Positions 1 to 8,467 of a DNA stretch of 64,000 nucleotides are shown here, piece after piece. Location of the stretch: assembly GCF_025165815.1 (NCBI RefSeq), contig NZ_JAFFZE010000023.1, positions 172,191-236,190 on the forward strand, written 5' to 3'. Position numbers and translations under genes: made by a program. This DNA comes from Actinophytocola gossypii (lineage in GTDB: Bacteria > Actinomycetota > Actinomycetes > Mycobacteriales > Pseudonocardiaceae). The stretch's first letter is position 1. Every line of letters starts with the position of its first letter. Under the pieces are notes generated by a model. That model was given only the letters and a program-made list of their open reading frames with translations, had not been told where the DNA came from and searched no databases.

Positions 1-586
1 CGGTGACGATCGCGATCCGGGTCTCCTCCAGCTTCTCCACCAGGTAGTTGGCCGCGAACGGGCCCTGCAGCGAGTCGACCGTGCAGGTGCGGAAGTAGGT
101 CTCGAACCGCCGCTTCGGGTCGGTCCGGAAGTTCTCGCCCCGGCTCAGCGAGTCGGCCGTGTTCGCCGGGGAGACCTGCAGGATCCCCGCGCTGTCCAGG
201 ATCGGCTGGACCCGCGCCGACACCGACGAGTTCAGCGTGGACACCACGCCGGCCAGGTTCTCCGTGCTGGCCAGCTTGGTCGCGGCCTGGGCGCCGAGGT
301 CCGGGTTCATCCCGTCGTCCTCCGGCTGGGCGACGAGCCGGTAGCCGTCGACCGCGCAGCTCTCGTTGGCCTGGTCGACGGCGAGGCTCGTCGCGTTGGC
401 GATGCCCTTGCCCTGCTCGCCCAGCTCGCCGCTGAGCGGGGCGATCACGCCGACGATCAGGGTGCCCTTGCTGGTGTCGCAGGCCGCCCGGTCGTTCCCG
501 TCCGGGGCGTCGTCGCCCTCGGACGTGCACGAACCGAGCAGCAGGGCCGCCGCGAGGACGGCCGCGAGTCGTCTGAGGTCAGGCAA
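1..586 (-). CDS. ABC transporter substrate-binding lipoprotein, branched-chain amino acid type (partial)
   Basis: This is the N-terminal part of a periplasmic-binding-protein-like lipoprotein; the 3' end lies outside the window. Reading from a TTG at 586, the signal peptide ends in a lipobox (LLLGSC) and is followed by an Asp-rich spacer and a LivK-like fold start (LIVGVIAPLSGELGEQGKG). The TTG overlaps the livF stop by 8 nt and no other start lies upstream in frame, so translational coupling to livF is likely. It is the second binding protein of this operon, since the promoter-proximal gene at 4288-5478 encodes another. The two probably give the shared permease different substrate ranges, for example different amino acids, amides or urea. 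The family is clear; the ligand is not known. Confidence 0.85.
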   Translation of the reverse strand, partial: MPDLRRLAAVLAAALLLGSCTSEGDDAPDGNDRAACDTSKGTLIVGVIAPLSGELGEQGKGIANATSLAVDQANESCAVDGYRLVAQPEDDGMNPDLGAQAATKLASTENLAGVVSTLNSSVSARVQPILDSAGILQVSPANTADSLSRGENFRTDPKRRFETYFRTCTVDSLQGPFAANYLVEKLEETRIAIVT

Positions 587-1295
587 CGCCGAGATCACCA
601 CCGAGGTAGGCGGCCCGCACCTCCGGGTCGTGCAGGAGGTCACTCGCGGGCGCGGACTTGACGACGGCACCGGTCTCCAGCACGTACGCCCGGTGCGCGA
701 GCTGCAACGCCTGGTGGGCGTTCTGCTCGACCAGCAGCACGGTGGTCCCGCGCTCGTTGATCTCCTTGACGATGTCGAAGATCTGCGCGACCAGCATGGG
801 CGCCAGACCCATGGACGGCTCGTCGAGCAGCAGCACCTTCGGGTTGGTCATCAGCGCCCGCCCGATGGTGAGCATCTGCTGCTCGCCACCGGACATCGTG
901 CCGCCGTACTGGGACTTGCGCTCGGCGAGCCGGGGGAAGATCTCGTAGACCTGGGCCAGGTCGCCGCTCACGTCGCCCTTGCGCCCGTAGGCGCCCATCA
1001 GCAGGTTCTCCTGCACCGTCATGCCGGGAAAGATCCCCCGGCCCTCCGGGGCCTGGCCGATGCCGAGGGCGACCCGCTTGTGCGCCGGCACCTTCGAAAT
1101 GTCCTCGCCCTGGAACCGGACCCGCCCTCGGGCCAGCGGCCGCAGCCCGGAGATCGTCTTCAGCGTGGTGGTCTTGCCGGCACCGTTGGCGCCGATGAGG
1201 GCCACGATCTCGCCCTCGGAGACCTCGAGGGTCACCCCGTGCAGCGCGGCGACCTTCCCGTAGTAGACGTGGATGTCGTTGACCTCAAGAAGCAT
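579..1295 (-). CDS. livF: Branched-chain amino acid ABC transporter ATP-binding protein LivF
   Basis: This is one of the two ATPases that power uptake through LivHM at the cytoplasmic face. At 238 aa it has the usual LivF length. Walker A (GANGAGKTT, residues 35-43), the ABC signature MSGGEQQ, Walker B VLLLDEPS and a switch His (LLVEQNAHQ) are all present. The ATG start lies inside the 3' end of livG with an 11-nt overlap. It is fifth in a minus-strand operon ordered livK-livH-livM-livG-livF-second binding protein. A liv operon next to a PdtaR-type regulator is a recurrent actinobacterial arrangement. Confidence 0.95.
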   Translation of the reverse strand: MLLEVNDIHVYYGKVAALHGVTLEVSEGEIVALIGANGAGKTTTLKTISGLRPLARGRVRFQGEDISKVPAHKRVALGIGQAPEGRGIFPGMTVQENLLMGAYGRKGDVSGDLAQVYEIFPRLAERKSQYGGTMSGGEQQMLTIGRALMTNPKVLLLDEPSMGLAPMLVAQIFDIVKEINERGTTVLLVEQNAHQALQLAHRAYVLETGAVVKSAPASDLLHDPEVRAAYLGGDLGVA

Positions 1296-2076
1296 CGGCT
1301 TCGGCTCCCAGGTACGCCTCGATGACCTTCGGGTTGTTCTGCACCTCGCGGGGCGTGCCCTCGGCGATCAACTGGCCGAAGTCGAGCACCGCGACGCGGT
1401 CGCTGATGTGCATCACCAGGCCCATGTCGTGCTCGATCAGCAGCACGGTGCGGCCGTCGTCACGGATGCGGCGGATCAGCTCCTGGAGCGACTGCTTCTC
1501 GGCGGGGTTCATCCCGGCCGCCGGCTCGTCGAGCAGGAGCAGCCGGGGGTCGGTGCCGAGCGCACGGGCGATCTCGAGCCGGCGCTGGTCGCCGTAGGGC
1601 AGGTTCTTCGCGGTCTCGTCCGCGCGGCCGCTGATCCCGACGAAGTCCAGCAGCTCAAGGGCCCGCTCGCGGCCCCGGCGCTCCTCGCGGTAGTGCCAGG
1701 GCATGCCGAAGACGGCGCCGAGCGCGCCGGTGCGGTGGTGGGCGTCCAGGCCCACCATCACGTTCTCCAGCGCGGACATGTTGTGGAACAGGCGGATGTT
1801 CTGGAACGTCCTGGCGATCCCGGTCTTGGTGACCCGGAACCGCTTCATCCCGTCGATCCGTTGGCCGGCGAAGCGCACCTCGCCGGTGGTCGGCCGGTAC
1901 ACGCCGGTGACGACGTTGAACGTGGTGGTCTTGCCCGCGCCGTTCGGTCCGATCAGGGCGTAGATCTCCCCCTCGCGGACGGTCAGGTCGACCTCGTTCA
2001 TCGCGACGACACCGCCGAAGGCCATGGTCAGGTTGGCCAGTTCGAGCAGCGCGGGCGCCTGGTTCGGTTCGGTCAC
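1285..2076 (-). CDS. livG: Branched-chain amino acid ABC transporter ATP-binding protein LivG
   Basis: This is the second ATPase of the branched-chain amino acid importer, 263 aa. It shows Walker A GPNGAGKTT, the long LivG insertion after the Q-loop (ARTFQNIRLFHNMSALENV), a degenerate signature (LPYGDQRRLEIARAL), Walker B LLLLDEPAAGMNP and the H-loop LLIEHDM. The GTG start at 2076 forms a GTGA overlap with the livM stop. Reading further upstream in the same frame runs through livM in the wrong frame, so a longer protein is not credible. Confidence 0.95.
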   Translation of the reverse strand: MTEPNQAPALLELANLTMAFGGVVAMNEVDLTVREGEIYALIGPNGAGKTTTFNVVTGVYRPTTGEVRFAGQRIDGMKRFRVTKTGIARTFQNIRLFHNMSALENVMVGLDAHHRTGALGAVFGMPWHYREERRGRERALELLDFVGISGRADETAKNLPYGDQRRLEIARALGTDPRLLLLDEPAAGMNPAEKQSLQELIRRIRDDGRTVLLIEHDMGLVMHISDRVAVLDFGQLIAEGTPREVQNNPKVIEAYLGAEADAS

Positions 2077-3217
2077 TTGGACGACACCTCCACGTCGGGA
2101 TCCGAGGTGGGACCGGCCACCTCGGCACCCATCGAACCCATGCCACCCGTTCCCTCGGCGAGCTCCGCCCGCCGTCGCCGCGACGGCAGCAGACCCTCCG
2201 GTCGCAGCGCCATCAACAGCACCAGTGCCGCGCCGAAGAAGAGGATCCGGTACTCGGCCAGGCCGCGGAACCGCTCGGGCAGCCAGGCGATGAGGAACGC
2301 GCCGAGCATGACGCCGGGCAGGTTGCCGGAGCCACCGAGCACCACGGCCACGAGGATCGTCGCGGACAGGATGAACGGGAAGCTGGTCGGCGCGATGAAG
2401 TTGGCCTGGCTGGCCCACACCGCTCCGGCCAGGCCGCCGATCATGGCGCCGATGGCGAAGGCGAGCAGCTTGAAGCGGAACGTCGGCACGCCCATCAGCT
2501 CGGCCGCGTCCTCGTCCTCCCGGATCGCCGCCCACGAGCGGCCGACCCGGCTGATCTCCAGCCGGCGGGAGAAGATGATCACCAGCACGATCGTGGCGAG
2601 GATCAGGTAGTAGTACGGCGCCGGGTCGAACAGGAACTCGGTGCCGAACATGTCCGGCGGGTGCGGGATGTTCGTGATGCCGCGGGCGCCGCCGATCTCG
2701 TCGGTGTTGTTCGCGGTGATGCGGACGATCTCGTGGAAGCCGAGCGTGACGATCGCCAGGTAGTCGCCGCGCAGCCGCAGGGTCGGGGCGCCGAGGATCA
2801 CGCCGGAGATGGCGGTGACCCCGATGCCGATCGACAGGGTGGCCCAGAAGTTCCACCCGTACTGGGTGCCGAAGTAGGCCAGCGAGTACGAGCCGATGGC
2901 GAAGAACGCCACGTAGCCGAGGTCGAGCAGGCCGGCTAGGCCGACCACGATGTTGAGCCCGATCGCCATCAGGATGTAGATGCCGATCGGGAAGAACAGC
3001 ACCGTGGTCCAGTCGGAGTACGGCGACATGAACGCGCCGATCCAGGGCGCCGGCAGGATGAGCGCGCCGACGATCAGACCGATGTAGACGATCCAGCGCT
3101 GCCAGCCGGGGGCCTTGGCCCACCAGTCGCGGACCCGGTCGAGCTGGGAGCCCGCGAGTTTGAAGGGGTTGCCGCTCTTGGCCGCGGTGTTGCCGTTGTT
3201 GGTCACGTCGTCGCCCC

Positions 3218-3221
<4 letters not shown>
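2073..3221 (-). CDS. livM: Branched-chain amino acid ABC transporter permease LivM
   Basis: This is an inner-membrane permease of 382 aa with about ten hydrophobic segments. The family signatures LNIVVGLAGLLDLGYVAFFA and, near the C-terminus, the glycine-rich coupling region VVLGGSGNLPGVMLGA are visible. A hydrophilic N-terminal extension of about 35 residues precedes the first membrane span. The ATG at 3221 overlaps the livH stop (ATGA). It pairs with LivH to form the channel energised by LivG and LivF. Confidence 0.94.
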
Positions 3222-4180
<959 letters not shown>

Positions 4181-4227
4181 GCTGGATTGCTGCCTTGCTG
4201 TCGGGGCGAAGGGTCGCCACAGGGACA

Positions 4228-4262
4228 GGGGCGGGAGCGCCGTCGCGCGGCGTTCCCGCCCC
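4228..4262 (-). terminator. Strong hairpin between livK and livH
   Basis: Two 15-nt arms (4228-4242 and 4248-4262) pair around a 5-nt loop with a single G/T-type mismatch. The hairpin lies in the only sizeable gap of the operon and has no obvious U-tract. It probably acts as a partial terminator or as an RNA 3'-end stabiliser that lets the binding protein be made in excess of the permease, as is common for ABC importers. Confidence 0.55.
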
Positions 4263-4287
4263 CAGCGTCAACTCGTGTGGGACCGGT

Positions 4288-5478
4288 TCAGCTCTCGAGC
4301 TTCGCCTCGTCGGACGCGCCGAGGAGGCTGATCTTCCCGTCCTTCACCTGGTAGATGAAGATGTCGTTGGCCTCCGGCTCGCCGTTCTCCTGGAACTTGA
4401 TCGGCTTGGAGACACCCTCGAAGTCGACGGTCTTGAGGAACTCGTTGATGTCGGCGGAGGTGGTGTTGCCGGCCTCGACCGCCTTGATGAACGCGGTCGC
4501 GGCGTCGTAGCCCTCGGTGGCGTAGATCGCGGGCGGGACGTCGAAGGCGCTCTGGTAGTTGTCGTAGAACTCCTTCAGCGGACCGGTGACGTCCTCGCTC
4601 GGGATGTTGCACGGGCAGCCGAGGATCGCGCCCTCCGCGGCCTCGGCGCCCGCGGTGGACACCAGCTGCGCGTCCAGCGAGCCGTCACCGGAGACGAACG
4701 GGGCGTCCACGCCGGCGTCCCGGAGCTGCTTGAGCAGCGGCCCGGCCTGGGCGTAGTAGCCGCCGAAGAAGATGACGTCGGCGTTACTGGTACGGATCTT
4801 GGAGACGGTGGACGAGTAGTCCGACGCGGTCACGGCGAACCGGTCGGTCTCGGTGGTGACACCGGCCTCCTTGAAGGCGGTGGTGACGGTCTCGGCGAGG
4901 CCGACGCTGTACTCCTGGTCGTCGCTGACCACGAAGGCCTTCTTCGGGCTCAGCTCGTTGACCAGGAAGTTGGCGATGCCGGGGCCCTGGTCGTTGTCGT
5001 TGGCGACGACGCGGTGCCAGAACTCCCAGCCGTTCTCGGCGAGGCCGGGGTTGGTGGCCGAGGCCGAGACGCTCGGGATGCCCGCCTCGTTGAGCTGGGC
5101 GCCCACCGCCTTGGACTCACCGGAGAACGCCGGGCCGATGAGGCCGACGATCTTGTCGGTGCCGGCGGCCTGCGGGACCAGGACGGCGGCCTGCTCCGGC
5201 TTGCCCTGGCTGTCGTACTCGACCATTTCGATCTTGACGTCCGGGTTGGTGGCGTTGTACTCGTCGAACGCCATCTTCGCGCCGTTGCGCGGGGGGATGA
5301 CGATCGCGGAGTTCTCACCGGTCAGGTCACCCATGAAGCCGATCTTGACCGAGGTGGCGTCGCCACCGCCGCCACCGCCGGAGCTGTCGTCCCCCGAGCC
5401 GGCACACGCCGAAAGAGTGAGAGTGAGCGCCATGCCGGCGGCGAGGAAGCCAGCGCGGCGAACCATCTTCGGGCCCAA
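4288..5478 (-). CDS. livK: Branched-chain amino acid ABC transporter substrate-binding lipoprotein LivK
   Basis: This is the extracytoplasmic binding protein (396 aa) for the LivHMGF importer. The N-terminus has two positive charges, a hydrophobic stretch and the lipobox LSAC (Cys about 25), followed by a Gly/Asp-rich spacer typical of lipoproteins. The mature part begins VKIGFMGDLTGENSA, the usual start of the Leu/Ile/Val-binding fold, and carries the family motif VVSDDQEYSVGLAE. As the first gene of the operon, it probably has its promoter in the 257-nt gap upstream. Specificity for Leu/Ile/Val is assumed from the operon. Confidence 0.93.
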   Translation of the reverse strand: MGPKMVRRAGFLAAGMALTLTLSACAGSGDDSSGGGGGGDATSVKIGFMGDLTGENSAIVIPPRNGAKMAFDEYNATNPDVKIEMVEYDSQGKPEQAAVLVPQAAGTDKIVGLIGPAFSGESKAVGAQLNEAGIPSVSASATNPGLAENGWEFWHRVVANDNDQGPGIANFLVNELSPKKAFVVSDDQEYSVGLAETVTTAFKEAGVTTETDRFAVTASDYSSTVSKIRTSNADVIFFGGYYAQAGPLLKQLRDAGVDAPFVSGDGSLDAQLVSTAGAEAAEGAILGCPCNIPSEDVTGPLKEFYDNYQSAFDVPPAIYATEGYDAATAFIKAVEAGNTTSADINEFLKTVDFEGVSKPIKFQENGEPEANDIFIYQVKDGKISLLGASDEAKLES

Positions 5479-5687
5479 CGTTTCGTCCTTTCATAGTGCC
5501 GTGGCTCACGCACGGCTCAGCTTGGCCGGGAAGGCTACCCGACGTCACCGCGAGCGCCACGACCAGCGGTACCACCGGTGTTTCAGCCCTGCTCGGTGGC
5601 ACGGGCTGTGGCGGAACGTAGTAACGATCGGAGCGGGAGTCACCCTCCCGTGGCGCTCGTGACCAGACTGCAACGAAATTGCACACC

Positions 5688-5727
5688 CGTGTCCGCTCCC
5701 CGGACGAATGGGGAGCTACCGGACACG
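5688..5727 (-). terminator. Hairpin downstream of pdtaR
   Basis: Nested arms CGTGTCCG+CTCCCC and GGGGAG+CGGACACG enclose an 8-nt loop with a 4-nt bulge. The structure begins about 9 nt past the pdtaR stop codon on the minus strand. No T-run follows, so it is a GC-rich actinobacterial-style terminator or a 3'-end stabiliser. The rest of the 5479-5735 gap contains the presumed livK promoter region, with no box that could be assigned confidently. Confidence 0.5.
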
Positions 5728-5735
5728 GAGGGGCG

Positions 5736-6344
5736 TCAGTTGATGTTCTCCACGACGGCCTGGGCGACGGCCTTCATCGTGGCGCGCCGGTCCATGGCGG
5801 TGCGCTGGATCCAGCGGAAGGCCTCGGGCTCGGAGAGGCCCTGCTTGGTCATCAGGAGGCCCTTGGCGCGTTCGACGAGCTTGCGGGTCTCCATGCGCTC
5901 GGTGAGCGTGGCGACCTCGGTCTCGAGGGCCTGGAGCTCGGCGAAGCGGGAGACGGCGAGCTCGATGGCCGGCACGAGATCGTGCTTGGCGAAGGGCTTG
6001 ACGAGGTAGGCCATGGCCCCGGCCGCACGAGCCCGCTCGACGAGGTCCCGCTGACTGAAGGCGGTCAGAATGACGACCGGAGCGATCCGCTCCTCCGCGA
6101 TGGCCGCGGCCGCGTCGATCCCGTCCATCTTGGGCATCTTGACGTCGAGGATCACAAGGTCGGGCCGCAACTCGGTGGCCATGGCGACGGCCTGCTCGCC
6201 GTCGGCCGCCTCGCCCGCGACGTGATACCCCTCTTCTTTGAGCATCTCGACGAGGTCGAGCCGAATCAGCGCCTCATCCTCGGCGACGAGGACACTACGC
6301 TGCACGGCCGGGCCGGACTGGGCCTCGGCAGCCTGCTCGGTCAC
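5736..6344 (-). CDS. pdtaR: ANTAR-domain response regulator, PdtaR family
   Basis: This is a cytoplasmic response regulator (202 aa) that binds RNA rather than DNA. An N-terminal receiver domain carries the acidic pocket (VAEDEALIRLD), phospho-acceptor Asp67 (LVILDVKMP) and the conserved Lys (YLVKPF). A coiled linker (LETEVATLTERM) leads to a C-terminal ANTAR domain (about 135-200; KLVERAKGLLMTKQGLSE). In mycobacteria PdtaR is phosphorylated by the kinase PdtaS and acts by antitermination on hairpin pairs in nascent RNA. No cognate kinase gene is in the window, as expected, because pdtaS is normally unlinked. The start is an ATG 19 nt before a Pro/Ala-rich leader. Confidence 0.93.
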   Translation of the reverse strand: MTEQAAEAQSGPAVQRSVLVAEDEALIRLDLVEMLKEEGYHVAGEAADGEQAVAMATELRPDLVILDVKMPKMDGIDAAAAIAEERIAPVVILTAFSQRDLVERARAAGAMAYLVKPFAKHDLVPAIELAVSRFAELQALETEVATLTERMETRKLVERAKGLLMTKQGLSEPEAFRWIQRTAMDRRATMKAVAQAVVENIN

Positions 6345-6529
6345 CGGGGTCCTCCTGGGTGTCGGTTCGGCAACGCTGGGCCTTCAGCCTACCGGCGCCG
6401 CACGCCGCCCCGCCGCTCTCCGAGACAGCGATCACCACAACGTAACGAACTGGCAACATAGACCGTGACCCAGCTCATGCTCCCCCGGTCGGACCAGCGC
6501 GGGTGATCCCGTAGAGTCGTTCCCCACCA

Positions 6530-6603
6530 GCCCCCGTAGCCCAATCGGCAGAGGCAACGGATTCAAAACCCGTCCAGTGTGCGTTCGAATCGCACCGGGG
6601 GCA
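6530..6603 (+). tRNA. tRNA-Leu (CAA anticodon)
   Basis: A cloverleaf folds from the acceptor strands GCCCCCG (6530-6536) and CGGGGGC (6596-6602) with discriminator A at 6603; CCA is not encoded. The D-stem pairs GCC with GGC. The anticodon loop is TTCAAAA, giving CAA, which reads the Leu codon UUG. The T-arm is GTGCG-TTCGAAT-CGCAC. The variable loop is only five bases (CCAGT), so the molecule has the short class I shape, and the last anticodon-stem pair is an A-C mismatch. Leu identity rests on the anticodon. Confidence 0.9.
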
Positions 6604-6608
6604 CTCAC

Positions 6609-6625
6609 TCTGGGCGGTCCCCAGA
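6609..6625 (+). terminator. Short hairpin after the tRNA gene
   Basis: The arms TCTGGG and CCCAGA enclose a 5-nt loop, starting 6 nt after the tRNA. It could end the tRNA transcript or mark the limit of 3' processing. No U-tract follows. Confidence 0.35.
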
Positions 6626-6647
6626 CCTCCGACGCGCCCGGCGCCCG

Positions 6648-7826
6648 TCAGCTACCCGTGTGGATACGTTGGGCGGCGAGTCGATGTGCCATGGCGGTGG
6701 CGAGCATGGTGGCTGCCGCGACGAGCCAGAAGGGGCGGGGGCCGTGGGCGAGCGCGGAGCCCATGAGCGGTGGCCCGACGGTCAGGGCGACGCCCCAGGT
6801 GATGCCGTAGATCGAGAAGTAGGTGGCTTTTGCCCCTGCTGGCGCCAGGCGCGCCACCAGCGTGTGGGCGTAACCGAGCAGGAGGACGTCGCCTAGTGCG
6901 ATGACGGTCGAGGCGACCGCGTAGCCGGCGAGGGTCGGGAACATCCCGGCGATCGCGAGGCCGCCCGCGAGGATGAGGTAGCCGACGATCATGGCTCGGT
7001 CCGGGTCGCGGTGTGGTCGGAGGAGTGGCTGGGCGCAGATGATCACCAGGGCGCCCAGCGCCGCCAGGAGGCCCGCGTCGGCGGGCTCGTGGCCCGCGGC
7101 CAGGAGGGCGATCGGCATGGCCATCGGGACGGCCAGGTACACCGTGGCGAACACGGTGCCGGTGGCCATGAGTGCCAGGAGTCGCGGGTCCGTCCAGGGG
7201 CGGACCCCTGTCGGCCGGTCACGGGTGTGGCGCGGGGTCGCCGGCATGACCACGGCGACCAGCAGCGCACACGCGAGAGCGGTGGCCGCGTCGATGGCGA
7301 ACAGCCACGAGAGGCCGGCGCGCCCTACCGCGGCGGCGATCAAGCCCGCGGCGAGGCCCGCCGCGGCCAGTGCGGCGCCCAGCAACCCGTACGCGGCCGG
7401 AAGATGCTGGTCGGGCGTGACATCGGCGATCAGGCCCTGGCTCGCTGGTTCGTAGATCTCGAAGCACAGGCCGAGCAGTACCGCGCCGGCCAGGGCTACG
7501 GCGAGGGTGGGCGCGGCGGCGATGACTGCCTGCGCGCCCGCCGTGCCGCACAGGCCGATCACCACGGCCGCCTTCGACCCGACCACCGTGACGAGGCGGC
7601 CGCCGAGTAGCCGCGACGGGATGGTCGCCGCTCCGAACGCGCCGACGACGAGGCCTGCCACCTGCACGGACGCGCCGTGGTCCCGCACGAGGAGCACGGC
7701 TAGGAACGGCATCGAGAAGGCGCCGATCCGGTTGACGAACCGGGCGACCAACAGCACCGTCACGGTTGGTGGAAGACCTCGACCGTAGGATCCTGCGAGA
7801 CTGGCGAAGACTCGTTTGTTGGTCAC
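6648..7826 (-). CDS. MFS transporter (probable drug/proton exporter)
   Basis: This is a 12-span major facilitator protein of 392 aa. The loop after span 2 carries a degenerate motif A (SRLLGGRLVTVVGSKA), and most segments are Ala/Gly/Leu-rich. The GTG at 7826 is chosen because a good minus-strand promoter (TTGAGC, 17 bp, TAGTCT) ends 7 nt before it, giving a leaderless message. An in-frame start at 7880 would lie upstream of that promoter and inside the divergent gene. The divergent CGNR regulator is a plausible local controller. The substrate is unknown. Confidence 0.85.
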   Translation of the reverse strand: MTNKRVFASLAGSYGRGLPPTVTVLLVARFVNRIGAFSMPFLAVLLVRDHGASVQVAGLVVGAFGAATIPSRLLGGRLVTVVGSKAAVVIGLCGTAGAQAVIAAAPTLAVALAGAVLLGLCFEIYEPASQGLIADVTPDQHLPAAYGLLGAALAAAGLAAGLIAAAVGRAGLSWLFAIDAATALACALLVAVVMPATPRHTRDRPTGVRPWTDPRLLALMATGTVFATVYLAVPMAMPIALLAAGHEPADAGLLAALGALVIICAQPLLRPHRDPDRAMIVGYLILAGGLAIAGMFPTLAGYAVASTVIALGDVLLLGYAHTLVARLAPAGAKATYFSIYGITWGVALTVGPPLMGSALAHGPRPFWLVAAATMLATAMAHRLAAQRIHTGS

Positions 7827-7833
7827 GATACCC

Positions 7834-7862
7834 AGACTAGGGTCGTCCGATACACTGCTCAA
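7834..7862. promoter_or_regulatory. Overlapping divergent promoters for the MFS and CGNR genes
   Basis: On the minus strand, -35 TTGAGC (7857-7862) and -10 TAGTCT (7834-7839) have a 17-bp spacer and end 7 nt before the GTG of the MFS gene. On the plus strand, -10 TACACT (7851-7856) ends 6 nt before the ATG of the CGNR gene. The two promoters interlock within 30 bp, and both messages would start at or next to the start codon. Confidence 0.6.
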
Positions 7863-8447
7863 ATGCGTTTTGATAGCCACGTTGCGGATCTACTGCGGGT
7901 TGCGGCTGATCTTGTCAACGCCCAGACCTGCGGGCATGCCGGTGGCCGACCGGCTCGTGTCCCGTCGGGCCAGGAGCTGCGCGACGAACTGGGGCGCATC
8001 CTCGCGCGCGACGGTCGGCAGCCAGTCGTCGATGAGCGCGACGTCCCTGTGCTCACACGTTTCGCGCTGGACGCTCGGCCGATATTCGAAGCCGCGGCTG
8101 ACGACGACCTCGGCTCGGCCGCCATCGCGACCAACGAGCTCCTGTCCTGGACCCGGCCGACACCCCGGCTGGATCAGCACGGTGACAGTTGGGACATGCA
8201 CTTCCACGGGCCCACCGACCGGCTCGGCGACGGGTGGGCCGCCGGGTGCACGGCCGCCCTCACGATGGCTCTGGGCAGCGCGCGAGTCGGGCGGCTCGGC
8301 GTCTGCGTCGCACCGGAGTGCGACCGGGTCTATGTCGACCGTTCGAAGAACGGCACGCGCAGCTTCTGCGGCGTCAACTGCCAGAACCGCGTCAAGAACG
8401 TCCGGCACCGCGAGCACCGAGCACGGCGGCGCCAACCGCGGCGGTGA
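7863..8447 (+). CDS. CGNR zinc-finger transcriptional regulator with ABATE domain
   Basis: This 194-aa protein has the two-part layout of the family. An N-terminal ABATE-like region (about 1-140) contains the LVNAQT motif and a tryptophan-rich stretch. A C-terminal CGNR zinc finger (about 145-185) has Cys pairs in CVAPECDRVYVD and FCGVNCQNRVKN, followed by a basic tail RHREHRARRR suited to nucleic-acid binding. Here the usual CGNR tetrapeptide reads CGVN. Members are thought to be ligand-responsive regulators; the effector is unknown. It is divergent from, and shares a promoter region with, the MFS exporter. Confidence 0.82.
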   Translation: MRFDSHVADLLRVAADLVNAQTCGHAGGRPARVPSGQELRDELGRILARDGRQPVVDERDVPVLTRFALDARPIFEAAADDDLGSAAIATNELLSWTRPTPRLDQHGDSWDMHFHGPTDRLGDGWAAGCTAALTMALGSARVGRLGVCVAPECDRVYVDRSKNGTRSFCGVNCQNRVKNVRHREHRARRRQPRR

Positions 8448-8464
8448 CCGGATCGGGCCCGGTC
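8446..8464. terminator. Small hairpin between convergent genes
   Basis: The arms GACCGG and CCGGTC flank a 7-nt loop, located exactly between the stop codons of the CGNR gene and the FAD oxidoreductase gene. It could serve both strands; the stem is short. Confidence 0.35.
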
Positions 8465-8467
8465 GAC

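Noticed and set aside
5616..5622. GTAGTA half-site upstream of livK
   Set aside because: No partner half-site at the required spacing; a six-base match is expected by chance.
6530..6660. Integration site for a mobile element at the tRNA gene
   Set aside because: No integrase and no repeated tRNA 3' end were seen nearby.
7826..7880. Longer MFS protein starting at 7880
   Set aside because: It would start upstream of the likely promoter and overlap the divergent gene's start; the GTG at 7826 fits better.
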